DNA of 19,498 bases, from contig CAWWAF010000073.1 in assembly GCA_963934795.1 (NCBI GenBank), positions 1 through 19,498 of the forward strand, written 5' to 3'. Numbering within the stretch: the first letter of the stretch is position 1; each line of letters opens with the position of its first letter. The notes beneath the pieces were generated by a model. The model worked only from the letters and a program-made list of their open reading frames with translations. It was not told where the DNA came from and made no database searches. Positions 6,260 through 15,131 of this stretch are shown here, one piece after another. The DNA comes from UBA8438 sp963934795. GTDB lineage: Bacteria > Acidobacteriota > Vicinamibacteria > Vicinamibacterales > UBA8438. The position numbers were made by a program, and so were the translations under genes.

Positions 6260-8752
6260 CTACAGCATCGAGAGTGGATCGACGTCGATCACCACCCGTC
6301 GTTTTAACTCGCCTCGGCCTTCGAGGGTGGCCAGGAGCGCGCGCCGCATTTCGCCGCGCTGCGGTCCTTTAAGCAGGAGTTGAGCCCGATACTGTCCCCG
6401 CAGCCGTCCCAATGGCGCAGAGGCGGGTCCGAGTACCGTGAATTGATTGGCGCGGGCCCGCGCCCCCTGCGCCAACTCAGCGGCGTCCTGCATCGCTTGA
6501 TTGAACGTGGGCGCGCGCACGACGGCGCTGACCAGCGCCACCTCCGGTGGATAGTGCATGGCCGTGCGAAATTCCATCTCGTCGGCGAAGAACGGTTCAT
6601 ACGCCTGCCGACAGGCGTAACGAATACTGTAATGGTTGGGATACAGCGTCTGCACAATCGCCTCCCCGGGCAACGTCCCCCGCCCGGCTCGACCGGCCAC
6701 CTGCGTCAGCAACTGGAATGTGCGCTCCCCCGCCCGAAAATCGGCCACACCGAGCCCGACATCAGCCGAGATGACGCCCACCAGCGTCACCCGCGGAAAG
6801 TCATGCCCTTTGGCCACCATCTGCGTCCCGACCAGCACGTCCAGTTCGCCCGCGCCGAATCGGTTGAGCAGGCGCGCAGCGCCGCCTTGCCGGCGGACCG
6901 TGTCGCGATCCAGTCTCGCCACCCTCGCGCCTGGCCAGCGTTCAGCAATGTCCGCCTCCACGCGCTCAGTACCAAAGCCGACCTGTTCGAGATAGGCGCC
7001 GGTGCACTCGGGACAGCGCTCTGGTCGCGACCTGGAATAGCCGCAATAGTGGCAACGCGCCCGGTCCGAGCGACGATGAAACGTCAACGACACGCTGCAG
7101 TTGGGGCACTCCAGGCTCCGCGCGCATTGGCGGCAGAAGACAGACGCGGCGTAGCCACGGCGATTGAGGAGGATCAACGCTTGTTCGCCCCGGGTGACAC
7201 GGTCATCGAGGGCCTCGACGAGCGCGCCGCTGAGCACCACATCTGGTCCGTGCTCGGCAAACTCTTCCCGCATGTCGATGATGCGCACGCTCGGTAATGG
7301 TCGACTGAGGACACGCTCTGTGAGGATGACCCGCCGGTACCGGCCGGCTTCCGCATGCCGATAGGTCTCAAGGGCTGGGGTCGCCGAGCCGAGCACCGCC
7401 AATGCGCCAACCTGTTTGGCGCGCATGACCGCGACATCGCGGCCGTGATAGCGCGGGCTTTCCTCCTGCTTGTAGGAACCGTCGTGCTCTTCGTCAACGA
7501 CAATCAGACCGACAGCCGGCAGTGGAGCGAAGACCGCCGAGCGCGTCCCGACCACCACGTCGATCTCGCCGCGACGGATACGGTGCCACTGGTCGTGTCG
7601 CGCCCCGTCCGACAGCCCGCTGTGCTGCACGGCCACCCGGTCTCCGAAGGCGCGGCGAAAGCGAGTGGCCACGGCCGGGGTCAGCGCGATTTCAGGCACC
7701 AGAATCAGCGCCTGGCGGTGTCGCGCGACCGCCGCTCGTGCCAGCGTGAGATAGATTTCGGTCTTGCCGCTCCCCGTCACCCCCTGCAACAGCGCCACCG
7801 AAAACCGACCGGCGCCGGCGTCCGGACCCAGGCTGTCTACGGCGCGCTGCTGCTCGTCCGTCAGCACCAGCTCCGGAGACGGCGCCCCGTCCCCCGCCCC
7901 GGGAGCGCCAGCGGCGTCTGTCAGCGTCTGGGCTCCGCCGAGCCATGGGTCTCGCTCAACCACCTCACGGGTCGACGTGAGCGCACCGCGCAACGCCAGT
8001 CGCCGTACCGTGTCGCGCGAGATGCCCTGGCTTACCAGCGCGGTGAGCGCGATGCCAGACGGTGCTCCGGATAACAGGCGGAGCGCGTCGAGCTGGCGCG
8101 CACCCTGGAGCAGGCCACGCTCGAGCATCTCCAGCCCATGCGGCGTCGCGCGGGCGACGCTGATGGACTTGAACGCCGAAGCCGACCCTTTCAGGGGCTG
8201 GCTGAGGGTAATGAGCTCGTCGCGAGCGAGCGCGGTCAACCGGGCGTATAGTCCGCCCTGGCGCGTCTCCGGACCGCCTTGGGTCTCGGCTATCGCCCGC
8301 GCCAACCGCGCGACGGGGTGTGCCCCACCGTCGGTCAGTAGGTCCAACACCTGCCGACGCCCCTCGCGGAGCTGTCCAGATAACGCGGCACGGCCGGCCG
8401 GGGTAATTTGCGCGTGGCGCTCGCTGACCACCCACGCCTTCGGGGGCATGGCGGCGGCAACCGCCGGCCCAGGACCGGACGCGTAGTAGTCGCCGACCCA
8501 GAGCGCCAGCTCCACCACATCGGCCGGAAGCAGTGGTGTGGTGTCCAGCAGGTCGATCAGGAGCTTGAGGTCGGACGGGTCCGACGTCGCGTCGCGCGCA
8601 ATGACGCACCCTGTGAGGACCCGCGTGCCGAGCGGCACGAGGACCCGCGTCCCGACCTCTGGCATCGCGAGATGCTCCGGCACCAGATAGCTGAGGCACC
8701 CGAGGGCTGGCACGGGGACCGCCACCGAGACGGCACGACTGGGTGGGGTCAC
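6260..8752 (-). CDS. priA: Primosomal protein N' (replication-restart helicase PriA)
   Basis: PriA recognises stalled or repaired forks and reloads the replicative helicase. The 830-residue protein has the expected order. A DNA-binding N-terminal region (1-110) is followed by a winged-helix-like region (to about 290). A helicase core follows with Walker A GVTGSGKT (324-331), DEEH (420-423), GSATPALET (455-463) and QVAGRAGRG (684-692). Inside it is a zinc module with eight cysteines (540, 543, 549, 552, 567, 570, 580, 583). The C-terminal domain ends at 830. The GTG start at 8752 overlaps the stop of the UDG gene as GTGA, implying translational coupling. It is the last gene of the long minus-strand operon and converges with the M50 gene; the 107-base gap holds only small hairpins without T-runs. 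Confidence 0.97.
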   Translation of the reverse strand: MTPPSRAVSVAVPVPALGCLSYLVPEHLAMPEVGTRVLVPLGTRVLTGCVIARDATSDPSDLKLLIDLLDTTPLLPADVVELALWVGDYYASGPGPAVAAAMPPKAWVVSERHAQITPAGRAALSGQLREGRRQVLDLLTDGGAHPVARLARAIAETQGGPETRQGGLYARLTALARDELITLSQPLKGSASAFKSISVARATPHGLEMLERGLLQGARQLDALRLLSGAPSGIALTALVSQGISRDTVRRLALRGALTSTREVVERDPWLGGAQTLTDAAGAPGAGDGAPSPELVLTDEQQRAVDSLGPDAGAGRFSVALLQGVTGSGKTEIYLTLARAAVARHRQALILVPEIALTPAVATRFRRAFGDRVAVQHSGLSDGARHDQWHRIRRGEIDVVVGTRSAVFAPLPAVGLIVVDEEHDGSYKQEESPRYHGRDVAVMRAKQVGALAVLGSATPALETYRHAEAGRYRRVILTERVLSRPLPSVRIIDMREEFAEHGPDVVLSGALVEALDDRVTRGEQALILLNRRGYAASVFCRQCARSLECPNCSVSLTFHRRSDRARCHYCGYSRSRPERCPECTGAYLEQVGFGTERVEADIAERWPGARVARLDRDTVRRQGGAARLLNRFGAGELDVLVGTQMVAKGHDFPRVTLVGVISADVGLGVADFRAGERTFQLLTQVAGRAGRGTLPGEAIVQTLYPNHYSIRYACRQAYEPFFADEMEFRTAMHYPPEVALVSAVVRAPTFNQAMQDAAELAQGARARANQFTVLGPASAPLGRLRGQYRAQLLLKGPQRGEMRRALLATLEGRGELKRRVVIDVDPLSML

Positions 8753-9471
8753 GCGAGTAACGCGCGGACCTTTTTCATGTCCTCCCAGACATCACGTTTG
8801 CGGTCCGGGCTGCGCAGGAGGAAGGCGGGATGGAAGGTGGGCACGAGCTTCGCGCCGCGATAATCGAAGACCTGGCCGCGCAGCCGAGAGATGGATTGGT
8901 CGCTGCGGAGCAGGGTGCGCACCGCAAAGGCCCCGAGTGCGACGACGACACGTGGGCGAATGACATCCAGCTGCTGGAACAGGAACGGCTCGCAGGTCTC
9001 GACCTCGTCGGGCTCCGGGTTCCGGTTCTGCGGGGGGCGGCACTTGATGACGTTGGCGATATACACCTGTTCGCGGGTCAACCCGATCGACTCAATGATG
9101 CGTGTCAACAGCTGACCGGCGCGACCAACAAACGGCTCGCCCTGCTGGTCCTCATCCCGTCCGGGCGCCTCGCCAACGAACATCAAGTCGGCGTCGGCTC
9201 GTCCCGCACCGAAGACCAGCGTCGTACGCCCATCATGCAATTTGCAGCGGGTACAGTCGCCAAGTTCGGCACGGATCCCGTCGAGACTCTTCGGGGTCGC
9301 CGGCGCGCGCGGGGGCGACTCGACCGCGGTATCGGCCGCCCCGGACCTCTGCGGACGGGGTTCCTCCAGGCGGTCGTTACGAAAGCGCCACGCCGGGTCA
9401 CGACTAAAACCGGTCGCCCCTAGTTCCTCAAAGAACTCCAGGTGGGCGGCCACCGCGTCACGACGGTTCAT
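8749..9471 (-). CDS. Uracil-DNA glycosylase, family 4 (Fe-S)
   Basis: The 240-residue protein removes uracil from DNA, the first step of base-excision repair of deaminated cytosine. Family 4 features are intact: GEAPG with EDQQG (100-111) as the catalytic loop, HPAFLLR (214-220) as the DNA-binding loop, and four cysteines (73, 76, 144, 160) in the CxxC...C...C pattern that holds a 4Fe-4S cluster. Residues 1-65 form a charged, low-complexity extension ahead of the core. The start was placed at the ATG at 9471 because GGAG lies 6 nt upstream; a longer frame to 9672 would overlap coaBC by over 200 bases and encodes only Arg/Ser-rich sequence. It overlaps coaBC by 14 bases and priA by 4. Confidence 0.95.
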   Translation of the reverse strand: MNRRDAVAAHLEFFEELGATGFSRDPAWRFRNDRLEEPRPQRSGAADTAVESPPRAPATPKSLDGIRAELGDCTRCKLHDGRTTLVFGAGRADADLMFVGEAPGRDEDQQGEPFVGRAGQLLTRIIESIGLTREQVYIANVIKCRPPQNRNPEPDEVETCEPFLFQQLDVIRPRVVVALGAFAVRTLLRSDQSISRLRGQVFDYRGAKLVPTFHPAFLLRSPDRKRDVWEDMKKVRALLA

Positions 9472-10753
9472 GCAGATCTCCGTCGCTGCCCGGTGGCACG
9501 GTCTGATCGGGCGTCTGTGGCTCCGCTGGGTCGGTGTCCCGCAGCCGGGTCTCGATGCGGTCCAGGATGGCACCCGCCAGGGTCGTCTTGAGTTGCAGCG
9601 GCAACTCTGTCGCACCCGCGGCGTCGACGAGGACCGCGGCGTTCGTGTCGACCTCGAACCCGGCGTCAGCACGAGATACGTCGTTCGCCACCACCAGGTC
9701 GATGCCTTTTCGCGTCAACTTCGCGGTGGCCCGGGCGACCACGTCCTGGGTCTCGGCCGCAAAGCCGACCAGGACCGGGCGGTCTCGGTCCGATCGCCAG
9801 GCACCGAGACCGGCCAGGATGTCGGCAGTACGTGTCAGGGTGAGCGACCAGGGACGCTCGCTGTCGTCCTGACTCCCGTTGGTGGTCTTGCTGATTTTCT
9901 GTGGCTCCGGGCCGCCCTGCACGGCGTAGTCAGCCACGGCCGCCGCCATGACGATGACATCCGTCTCAGACGCGCGCGTCATCACGGCCTGATGCATCTC
10001 GGCGGTGCTGCGCACGCGTATGACCTCCGCCTCACGCGGCGGATCCAACGTGCTGGGGCCCAACACCAGCACCACGCGTGCGCCCCGACGGACCGCCTCC
10101 GCCGCGACCGCCAGGCCCATCCGACCGCTCGAGCGGTTCCCGAGATAGCGGACGGGGTCCAGATCTTCGTAGGTGGGGCCGGCGGTCACCAGAATCCGTC
10201 GGCCGGTCAGACTAGCTGCAGGTCGCACGATGGCGTCGGTCGCGGCGACGACGTCGGCGGGCTCCGCCAGCCGGCCTTGGCCGATCCATCCGCAGGCCAG
10301 ATAGCCCTCGCCCGGCCCGACAATATGGACGCCTCGTTGGCGGAGCGTGGCGAGGTTCTGCACCACAGCCGCGTGCGCGAACATGTTCGTATTCATCGCC
10401 GGAGCCACCAGGACCGGGGCTCGGGTCGCCAGGTAGAGGCTGGTCAGGAAGTCGTCGGCAATGCCAAGCGCCAACTTACCGATGATATTCGCCGTGGCCG
10501 GTGCCACCACCAGCGCGGCCATATCGGTCGCCAACGCGATGTGCTCGATGTCCGCGTTCGCACCCGCCTCGAACTGGTCCGTGATGACGCGGCGGTGGGT
10601 GATCGCCTCAAACGTGACGCGTCCGACAAACTGATGGGCGGAGGCCGTCATGATCGCGACCACGTCGTGCCCTGCCTGCTGCAGACCGCGCGCGACCTCG
10701 ACCGCCTTGTAGGCCCCAATGCCTCCACTGACCCCGAGCGCGATGAGTGCCAT
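9458..10753 (-). CDS. coaBC: Bifunctional phosphopantothenoylcysteine decarboxylase/synthetase
   Basis: CoaBC joins cysteine to 4'-phosphopantothenate using CTP and then decarboxylates the product, two steps of coenzyme A synthesis. The 431-residue protein has the CoaC flavoprotein half at about 1-180, with SGGIGAYK (9-16), catalytic His71, PAMNTNMF (118-125) and the active-site Cys154 in ACGWIGQGRL. The CoaB half follows with TAGPTYEDLDPVRYLGNRSSG (split across 190-210), VANDVS (355-360) and KISK (286-289) where many homologues have KIKK. A charged tail of about 30 residues follows the synthetase domain. The ATG at 10753 is 5 bases after the gmk stop. The gap leaves no room for rpoZ, which often sits here in related genomes. 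Confidence 0.97.
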   Translation of the reverse strand: MALIALGVSGGIGAYKAVEVARGLQQAGHDVVAIMTASAHQFVGRVTFEAITHRRVITDQFEAGANADIEHIALATDMAALVVAPATANIIGKLALGIADDFLTSLYLATRAPVLVAPAMNTNMFAHAAVVQNLATLRQRGVHIVGPGEGYLACGWIGQGRLAEPADVVAATDAIVRPAASLTGRRILVTAGPTYEDLDPVRYLGNRSSGRMGLAVAAEAVRRGARVVLVLGPSTLDPPREAEVIRVRSTAEMHQAVMTRASETDVIVMAAAVADYAVQGGPEPQKISKTTNGSQDDSERPWSLTLTRTADILAGLGAWRSDRDRPVLVGFAAETQDVVARATAKLTRKGIDLVVANDVSRADAGFEVDTNAAVLVDAAGATELPLQLKTTLAGAILDRIETRLRDTDPAEPQTPDQTVPPGSDGDLHEPS

Positions 10754-10758
10754 GTGCT

Positions 10759-11421
10759 CTACTCGTCCGTCCGATCCCGAAACGCCTGGGCGATCGCCTC
10801 GCCAGCAGCGCCCCCGCCACGTCGCGCGCGCTCAGCCACCACGATACACTGCAAGCGGTGGACGCAGTCGTCCACGGTGTCGTTGATGAGGACGTAGTCG
10901 TAATCGCCCATCATCTCCACCTCCCGCCGCGCGACCCCTAATCGCTGTCGCAGTTGGGCTTCCGTCAGGTCCGTCGCGCTCCGACTCCGAAGCCGTTCTT
11001 CAAGCACGGCGGGCGACGGTGGCAGGACGAAGACACGCACCGCCGTGCCATCGAGTGCACGCACCTGACCGGCCCCCTGCACATCTATTTCCAACACCAG
11101 GTCGAGCCCCGCATCGAGACGCTGTTCTGTTTCGTGGGCACTGGTGCCATAGAGCGCGCCGAATACCTCGGCCGACTCGAGAAACTCGTCGGTCTCGCGC
11201 ATCGCCTCGAACCGGTCGCGGCTCACGAAGTGATAGTCCACGCCGTCCCGCTCGCCAGGGCGAGGCGGCCGCGACGTGTACGAGCAGGACATCTCGAGGC
11301 CCGCGACCCGCGCGATCAAGGCCTTGACCACGGTGGTCTTCCCCGTGCCTGACGGCGCAGAGACCACAAATAGGGTCCCTCGCCGCTGCCCCGTGCCCAC
11401 GTGTGCCTCTGACGGTGTCAT
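10759..11421 (-). CDS. gmk: Guanylate kinase
   Basis: The enzyme phosphorylates GMP to GDP with ATP and is essential for GTP and dGTP supply. The 220-residue protein is close to the usual size. It has the P-loop SAPSGTGKTT (21-30), the GMP-binding SYTSRPPRPGE (47-57) with GVDYHFV (60-66), LEIDVQGA (110-117) and the lid region with RLRSRS and RQRL. YDYVLIND (174-181) closes the fold. The ATG at 11421 overlaps the yicC stop as ATGA, the usual yicC-gmk coupling. About 15 non-conserved residues precede the P-loop strand, so a slightly later start cannot be excluded. Confidence 0.97.
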   Translation of the reverse strand: MTPSEAHVGTGQRRGTLFVVSAPSGTGKTTVVKALIARVAGLEMSCSYTSRPPRPGERDGVDYHFVSRDRFEAMRETDEFLESAEVFGALYGTSAHETEQRLDAGLDLVLEIDVQGAGQVRALDGTAVRVFVLPPSPAVLEERLRSRSATDLTEAQLRQRLGVARREVEMMGDYDYVLINDTVDDCVHRLQCIVVAERARRGGGAAGEAIAQAFRDRTDE

Positions 11422-12305
11422 TCGACGTTGGCGACCTGTTCACGAAGCTTCTCCAGCTCCGCCTTGGCGCCTACGATGAGTTCACTGACGTCGGGGCCCT
11501 CGACCTTCGCGCCCAACGTGTTGATTTCTCGGTTCATTTCCTGCAAGAGGAAGTCGAGTTTCCGCCCGCACGGCTCTCCCGAGTCGGAGAGCGCCGTCCA
11601 GTGCGTCAGGTGCCCGCGCAGACGCGTCAGTTCCTCGTTGACATCAGAACGCGCTGCGAACCGGACGACTTCCTGGGCGATGACCGAGGGCTCCACCTGG
11701 AGCTGCTCGCGTAGCTCCTCCACCCGGGCCGTGAGCCGCTCGATGAGACCAGCCCGGCCCGACTCCGCCGCCGCCTCCAATTTTTCGACCAGGGCGGTGA
11801 CCGCCGCGCGCTTGCTCTCGAGGTCCTCGCGTAGATACGTCCCTTCCCGCGCGCGCATCGTATCCAGTTCGCGGAGGACGTCGTCGACGGCCTCGGCGGC
11901 CGCTTCCTTGATCGACGCTTGGGTCGCCTCGTCCGTATCCCTGTCTCGCACTATCACCGCATGAGGAAATCGGAGCAAATCGCTCGACCCGAGTCCACCG
12001 CTCGTCAGACCGCGCTGCTCGGCTCCGGCCACGGCCGCCGACAATGCTTCGACCAGCGATTCGTTCAGCGTGACATCGACCTCGGCCGGACGCGTGGACC
12101 GCACCGTGACCGCCAGTTCGACACGCCCACGCGCCACCCATTTCTGGACGCGCCCCCGGAGCTCGGCCTCTTGGTCGGCCATCATCGACGGCAGCCGCAG
12201 CTGCGTGTCCAGATACCGATGATTCACGCTGCGGGCGGTGACTCCCACGGTTGCCGATTCGTGCTCACGCGTCACCGAAGCAAATCCGGTCATCGATTTG
12301 ATCAT
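11418..12305 (-). CDS. yicC: YicC/YloC-family endoribonuclease
   Basis: YicC proteins are cytoplasmic endoribonucleases linked to small-RNA decay and stationary-phase fitness. The 295-residue product begins with the family signature MIKSMTGFAS, followed by SVNHRYLD (26-33). It ends with the conserved DUF1732 segment FLLQEMNREINTLGAK and a Glu-rich helix. The middle is predicted largely helical. The start was set at the ATG at 12305, which overlaps the msbA stop as ATGA; the open frame continues upstream to 12413 but only as msbA shadow. It is followed directly by gmk, a pairing found in many bacteria. Confidence 0.95.
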   Translation of the reverse strand: MIKSMTGFASVTREHESATVGVTARSVNHRYLDTQLRLPSMMADQEAELRGRVQKWVARGRVELAVTVRSTRPAEVDVTLNESLVEALSAAVAGAEQRGLTSGGLGSSDLLRFPHAVIVRDRDTDEATQASIKEAAAEAVDDVLRELDTMRAREGTYLREDLESKRAAVTALVEKLEAAAESGRAGLIERLTARVEELREQLQVEPSVIAQEVVRFAARSDVNEELTRLRGHLTHWTALSDSGEPCGRKLDFLLQEMNREINTLGAKVEGPDVSELIVGAKAELEKLREQVANVE

Positions 12306-14083
12306 GGCATCTTGTCCGCCGTCTCCACCGTCTCCAGCTGTGACGCAATCGGCGCCGTCACGCTGTCGAAGACCTGGGTTGCATACAGCCGCGCGTAGAC
12401 ACTGTCGCGACACGCCAGGAGTTCGTCATGACGCCCACTCTCGACCACGCGGCCGTCCTGTAGCACGATGATGGCATCTGCCCGTCGAATCGTCGACAGG
12501 CGGTGCGCAATCACGAACGCGGTCCTGTTCAGGAGCAACTTCTCCAAGGCGTCCTGCACCAGCAGTTCCGACTCCGCGTCGAGCGCCGATGTGGCTTCGT
12601 CCAATATCAGCAACGGCGGGTTCTTCAGGAGTGCGCGCGCAATCGTCAGCCGCTGGCGCTGGCCGCCGGAGAGGCGCTGGCCTCGTTCCCCAATCACCGT
12701 ATCGTATCCCTTCGGCAGGTCGACGATGAACTCGTGGGCGTGCGCGGCGCGGGCCACTGATTCGATCTGCGCCTGGGTGGCCTCGGGCGCGGCAAAGGCG
12801 ATGTTCTCGGCAATCGTGGCGTCGAACAGGATGGTGTCCTGCGTGACCATACCGATGGCGCGCCGGAGCGACGCCACAGTCACATCCCGCACATCGACCC
12901 CCCCAATGCGGATCGCCCCACCGGTCACGTCATGGAACCGCGGCACTAGGTTCACGAGCGTCGTCTTGCCGGCCCCGCTCAACCCGACCACCGCCACCAT
13001 CTGGCCGGGCTGCACGGTGAACGAGACCCCCCGCAGGACAGGTACGGCGTTGTTCTGATACTGGAACTGGACGTCTTGGAATTCGATCGCAGAATTCGGC
13101 GCCGTCAGGTCCTGAGCCCCCGGGCGGTCCTGTGTCTCGGTATGCGTATCCAGCGTCTCGAAAATACGCTCCGCGGCGGAGAGCGCACCCTGGATGTTGG
13201 CATTGACACGACTCAGCTTCTTGATGGGGCCGTACATCATCAGCAGCGCGCCCATGAACGCGACGAACTGTCCGACCGTCATCTCGTCGGCGTTGATCTT
13301 CCGGCTGCCGTAGATCAACACCCCGACGACACCCACCCCCCCGACCAGTTCCATCAGCGGCGGCAACGCGGCCACGGTGCTCGTGACCTTCATGTTGGTG
13401 CGGTAGAGCCGATGTGACGCATTCGAGAATTTCTTGTGCTCCAGTGCTTCGGCCTGAAATGCCTGCACGATGCGATGCCCGGTGAACGCCTCCACCGTGA
13501 GGTGGGACAACTGCTCCACTTCCTCCTGGCTTCGCCGGGTCGTGCGGCGCACCCGCTGCCCCAGGCGCACCAGGGGATAGACGACCAGCGGTGCACCGGT
13601 AATGCAGACCAGCGCGAGCCGCGCGTCCTGATACACGAGGAGAGATGCCAAGAAGACAAGCGACAGCGATTCGCGGAGGAGGTCACCGAACGTCTCCGAC
13701 ACCACCTGCTGAAGCCGTGTGACGTCATTGGTAATGCGCGACAACAGCCGGCCGGTGGCTCGCTCTTCGAAGAACACGGTCGCCTGGCCGAGGATGTGCC
13801 CAAAGAGTTCCGTGCGGATGTCATGAACCACACGCTGGCCGGCATCGGCCATCAGGTAGGAGGACAGGTAGGCACCAGCGCCTTTGAGGACATACAGCGC
13901 GATGATCGCGCCGCAAATCACTCCTACCCGTTCCCCATTGGGCAAGACCTGGTCGAAGATGAACTCAACCAGAGCAATCAACCCAGCGGCGGCGGCGGCG
14001 TAACAGACCATCGCCGGCAGGGCCACCAAGATCCGCGCCTTGTGAGGCGCGGCGTATCCGAGCAGTCTGCGGAGGGTGGTCAC
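12302..14083 (-). CDS. msbA: MsbA-like ABC exporter (lipid flippase)
   Basis: This 593-residue half-transporter has an N-terminal membrane domain (about 1-310, six helices) fused to an ATPase domain, the type-IV exporter layout. The ATPase has Walker A GLSGAGKT (367-374), the signature LSGGQRQR (471-478), Walker B LLILDEATSALD (491-502) and switch His527 in AHRLST. Residues such as VFFEERATGRLLSRI and TNDVTRL match the MsbA subfamily, which flips lipid A-core across the inner membrane. Context with ugd and galE supports export of lipid A or another lipid-linked glycan, but other lipids or drugs are possible. The GTG start at 14083 follows galE by 15 bases and has AAGG about 9 nt upstream. It overlaps yicC by 4 bases. 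Confidence 0.88.
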   Translation of the reverse strand: MTTLRRLLGYAAPHKARILVALPAMVCYAAAAAGLIALVEFIFDQVLPNGERVGVICGAIIALYVLKGAGAYLSSYLMADAGQRVVHDIRTELFGHILGQATVFFEERATGRLLSRITNDVTRLQQVVSETFGDLLRESLSLVFLASLLVYQDARLALVCITGAPLVVYPLVRLGQRVRRTTRRSQEEVEQLSHLTVEAFTGHRIVQAFQAEALEHKKFSNASHRLYRTNMKVTSTVAALPPLMELVGGVGVVGVLIYGSRKINADEMTVGQFVAFMGALLMMYGPIKKLSRVNANIQGALSAAERIFETLDTHTETQDRPGAQDLTAPNSAIEFQDVQFQYQNNAVPVLRGVSFTVQPGQMVAVVGLSGAGKTTLVNLVPRFHDVTGGAIRIGGVDVRDVTVASLRRAIGMVTQDTILFDATIAENIAFAAPEATQAQIESVARAAHAHEFIVDLPKGYDTVIGERGQRLSGGQRQRLTIARALLKNPPLLILDEATSALDAESELLVQDALEKLLLNRTAFVIAHRLSTIRRADAIIVLQDGRVVESGRHDELLACRDSVYARLYATQVFDSVTAPIASQLETVETADKMP

Positions 14084-14098
14084 GACGGCACGCCTTGG

Positions 14099-15130
14099 CT
14101 ACCCACCAAACCCCTGGGGGTGGGACTGATGCCAACGCCACACGGTCTCGACGATGTCGTCCAGACTGGTGTACTGCGGGCGCCACCCCAGTTCGGACGC
14201 GATCCGCTCTGCGGACGCGAACAAGACCGCGGGGTCGCCGGGGCGTCTCGGCGCGGGGAGGGTCGGCACCGGGAGCCCGGTGACCCGCTCGACCGACTCC
14301 ACGACCTCGCGAACCGAGTGCGGACGACCTGTGCCCAAATTGAAGACGCGGCTTACTGGTCCTGTCGGATCTGAGGATCCGTCATCGGGACCGGCTGCAT
14401 CGGCTTTTCCAAAGAGGGAGTCCAGGGCCAGCAGGTGCCCACTGGCCAGATCCGAGACATGCACGTAGTCGCGCTCGCACGTTCCGTCCGCCGTCGGGTA
14501 GTCGTCACCAAACAACTGAAGCGGCTCACCGCCGCAGGCGGCCGCGATGGCACGAGGAATCAGGTGAATCTCCGGGTCGTGGTCCTCGCCGATGTCACCG
14601 CCGGCGTCCGCGCCGGACGCATTGAAATAGCGCAGCGCGACGGACCGCAGGCCATAGGCCCGTCCGTAGTGCACAAGCGCTCGTTCCACGGTCAACTTCG
14701 TTTCGCCGTAGGCGTTGATCGGCGCGGTTGGATGGGTCTCGGCTATCGGTGGCGTCACCCGGTCGCCGTACACCGCGCACGTCGAGGAGAGCACAACACG
14801 TTGCACGTCCTCGGCCACCATGGCGTTCAGCAGCGCCAGCGAGCCGCGCACATTCCACTCGTAGTAGCGGGAGGGCTCCGACACCGACTCGCTCACCGAC
14901 AGCAGGGCGGCGAAGTGCATCACCGCCTCAATGGCGTGGTCGCGGAGCGTGGCTCGCACGGTCGTGCTGTCTCGCACGTCCGCCTCGACAAACGGCGTAT
15001 CACCGACGGCCGCGCGATGCCCGGCCGACAGGTTGTCGAGCACTACGGCCTTGTGCCCCGCGGCGCGCAGCGCCTTGACCGCGTGGCTTCCGATATAGCC
15101 GGCACCGCCGGTGACCAGCACCGTGCTCAT
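14099..15130 (-). CDS. galE: UDP-glucose 4-epimerase
   Basis: GalE interconverts UDP-glucose and UDP-galactose with bound NAD, supplying galactose for surface glycans. The 343-residue extended SDR protein has the NAD motif GGAGYIGSH (8-16), HFAAL at 72-76, the catalytic Ser/Thr in SSTCAVYG (115-122) and YGETK (141-145) as the active-site Tyr and Lys. RYFNASGAD and the closing LGWRPQY segment match GalE closely. A short Gly/Asp/Pro insert lies around residues 245-260. The start is the ATG at 15130, one base after the ugd stop; the frame extends upstream to 15205 only as ugd shadow. It may also act on N-acetylated UDP-sugars, which the sequence does not settle. Confidence 0.95.
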   Translation of the reverse strand: MSTVLVTGGAGYIGSHAVKALRAAGHKAVVLDNLSAGHRAAVGDTPFVEADVRDSTTVRATLRDHAIEAVMHFAALLSVSESVSEPSRYYEWNVRGSLALLNAMVAEDVQRVVLSSTCAVYGDRVTPPIAETHPTAPINAYGETKLTVERALVHYGRAYGLRSVALRYFNASGADAGGDIGEDHDPEIHLIPRAIAAACGGEPLQLFGDDYPTADGTCERDYVHVSDLASGHLLALDSLFGKADAAGPDDGSSDPTGPVSRVFNLGTGRPHSVREVVESVERVTGLPVPTLPAPRRPGDPAVLFASAERIASELGWRPQYTSLDDIVETVWRWHQSHPQGFGG

Positions 15131-15131
15131 C

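Noticed and set aside
5187..6260. A 357-codon minus-strand frame opposite the M50 protease gene
   Set aside because: Its composition (many Arg, Gln, His, Asp) is the reverse image of a membrane protein; the plus strand carries the zinc-site motifs.
10759..10850. VAERARR near the end of guanylate kinase, reminiscent of the AKRARQ motif of RNA polymerase omega
   Set aside because: It fits the normal C-terminal helix of guanylate kinase, lies in its reading frame, and no other omega features follow.
9242..10897. A 551-codon open frame on the plus strand opposite coaBC and the UDG gene
   Set aside because: It runs antisense to two genes with complete catalytic motifs, its product is rich in Arg, His, Gly and Asp without any recognisable domain, and long antisense frames are expected in GC-rich coding DNA.
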